Positions 6,475 to 6,694 of a stretch of 6,694 nt of DNA are shown in pieces. Numbering within the stretch: position 1 is the stretch's first letter; every line of letters starts with the position of its first letter. Source of the stretch: Acidobacteriota bacterium (GTDB taxonomy: Bacteria > Acidobacteriota > Vicinamibacteria > Vicinamibacterales > Vicinamibacteraceae); NCBI GenBank assembly GCA_023418055.1, contig JAEZDP010000289.1, positions 1 to 6,694 on the forward strand. The letters are read 5' to 3'. The translations under genes were made by a program, and so were the position numbers. Below the pieces are notes generated by a model. That model was not told the origin of the DNA. It was given only the letters and a program-made list of their open reading frames with translations, and made no database searches.

Positions 6475-6547
6475 ACCTGCCATCCACCTTACCGCATCAG
6501 GCGTCCCGCCGGCTCGGCCGGTGTCTGGTACCATCGGGGCTCGCCAT
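6475..6547. promoter_or_regulatory. Divergent intergenic region with candidate promoters for the bacilliredoxin and Yip1-like genes
   Basis: This 73-base gap is the only real intergenic space in the window and must hold at least the 5' signals for two divergent genes. An extended -10-like element TGGTACCAT (6526-6534) faces the Yip1-like gene, 13 bases before its ATG, which would give a very short leader. Its centre is the palindrome TGGTACCA, so the minus strand reads TGGTACCAG towards the bacilliredoxin gene, about 50 bases before its ATG. No convincing -35 element was seen on either strand. A small inverted repeat, CCGGC-TCG-GCCGG (6509-6521), sits between the two genes. Confidence 0.35.
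6484..6490 (-). promoter_or_regulatory. Ribosome binding site for the bacilliredoxin gene
   Basis: On the minus strand this reads AAGGTGG, 9 bases before the ATG at 6474. The same 7-mer precedes the acyltransferase start, which supports it as a working Shine-Dalgarno site in this genome and decides between the alternative bacilliredoxin starts. Confidence 0.55.
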
Positions 6548-6694
6548 ATGGGTCTCTATCTCTATCGCCTGATGGGTGCGGCCATGCTGGATGCCGCGAT
6601 GTACGAAGGCATCGAAGCGGACCGCAGCACGACCCGGCAGGCCGCCCTGACCGTCGTGCTGGCCAGTCTGGCGGCCGGCATCGGGGCCGCCGGC
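6548..6694 (+). CDS. N-terminus of a probable Yip1-domain membrane protein, 3' end missing
   Basis: Only the first 49 codons are present. The start MGLYLYRLMGAAMLDAAMYE and the following segment IEADRSTTRQAALTVVLASL (22-41) resemble, from memory, the N-termini of Yip1-family membrane proteins common in Acidobacteriota: a short amphipathic helix, a charged loop, then the first transmembrane helix. Here the first hydrophobic stretch starts at about residue 34 (LTVVLASLAAGIGAAG) and is cut by the right edge. The cellular role of bacterial Yip1-like proteins is poorly defined. ATG 6548 was chosen as the first in-frame start after the candidate promoter; GGGG at 6536-6539 is only a weak ribosome binding site, and in-frame ATGs at 6572 and 6584 are alternatives. 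The family assignment is moderate because so little is visible. Confidence 0.6.
   Translation, partial: MGLYLYRLMGAAMLDAAMYEGIEADRSTTRQAALTVVLASLAAGIGAAG

Noticed and set aside
6509..6521. Inverted repeat CCGGC-TCG-GCCGG as a terminator or operator
   Set aside because: The stem is only 5 base pairs, has no T-run, and such GC palindromes are expected by chance in this base composition; it is kept only as a remark on the intergenic region.
6475..6534. Extended bacilliredoxin start at 6534 adding 20 residues
   Set aside because: The extra residues match nothing in the family and consume the divergent promoter region, and the AAGGTGG site is correctly placed only for the ATG at 6474.

Overview
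This window comes from a GC-rich (by eye about two thirds G+C) Gram-negative bacterium. It contains a TonB-dependent outer-membrane receptor, a periplasmic YfiR-family protein, an acyltransferase of the type found with exosortase/PEP-CTERM systems, a bacillithiol-linked bacilliredoxin, and the start of a short membrane protein resembling acidobacterial Yip1-domain proteins. That mix fits Acidobacteriota, perhaps the Vicinamibacteria, best. The assignment is inferred from gene content only.

Positions 1-6115 (+ strand) hold five genes packed like an operon. First is the 3' part of a hybrid sensor histidine kinase (HAMP, coiled coil, HisKA, HATPase, receiver), cut by the left edge. Next, 5 bases later, is a secreted YfiR-family (DUF4154) protein. 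It overlaps by 4 bases a 685-residue TonB-dependent receptor. That gene overlaps by 4 bases an N-acyl-amino-acid-synthase-like acyltransferase of the exosortase-associated family. Last is a PaaK/CapK-like adenylate-forming ligase whose likely GTG start lies inside the acyltransferase gene. No internal promoter or terminator was seen, so one transcript starting left of the window is likely.

The first three genes form a recognisable receptor - periplasmic protein - membrane kinase sensing module. The last two form a plausible acyl-activation and acyl-transfer pair that could make an acylated small molecule. Having both modules in one coupled operon suggests a make-and-sense circuit, or a surface/exopolysaccharide programme controlled by an envelope signal. 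This is the most interesting idea in the window, but it is inference.

Positions 6103-6474 (- strand) encode a BrxC/YtxJ-like monothiol bacilliredoxin that converges on the operon, with the two 3' ends overlapping by 13 bases. It is separated by a 73-base divergent intergenic region from the start of a Yip1-like membrane protein (+ strand, from 6548), which runs off the right edge. No RNA genes, mobile elements, CRISPR arrays or long repeats were seen, and no stretch over 300 bases lacks a gene.
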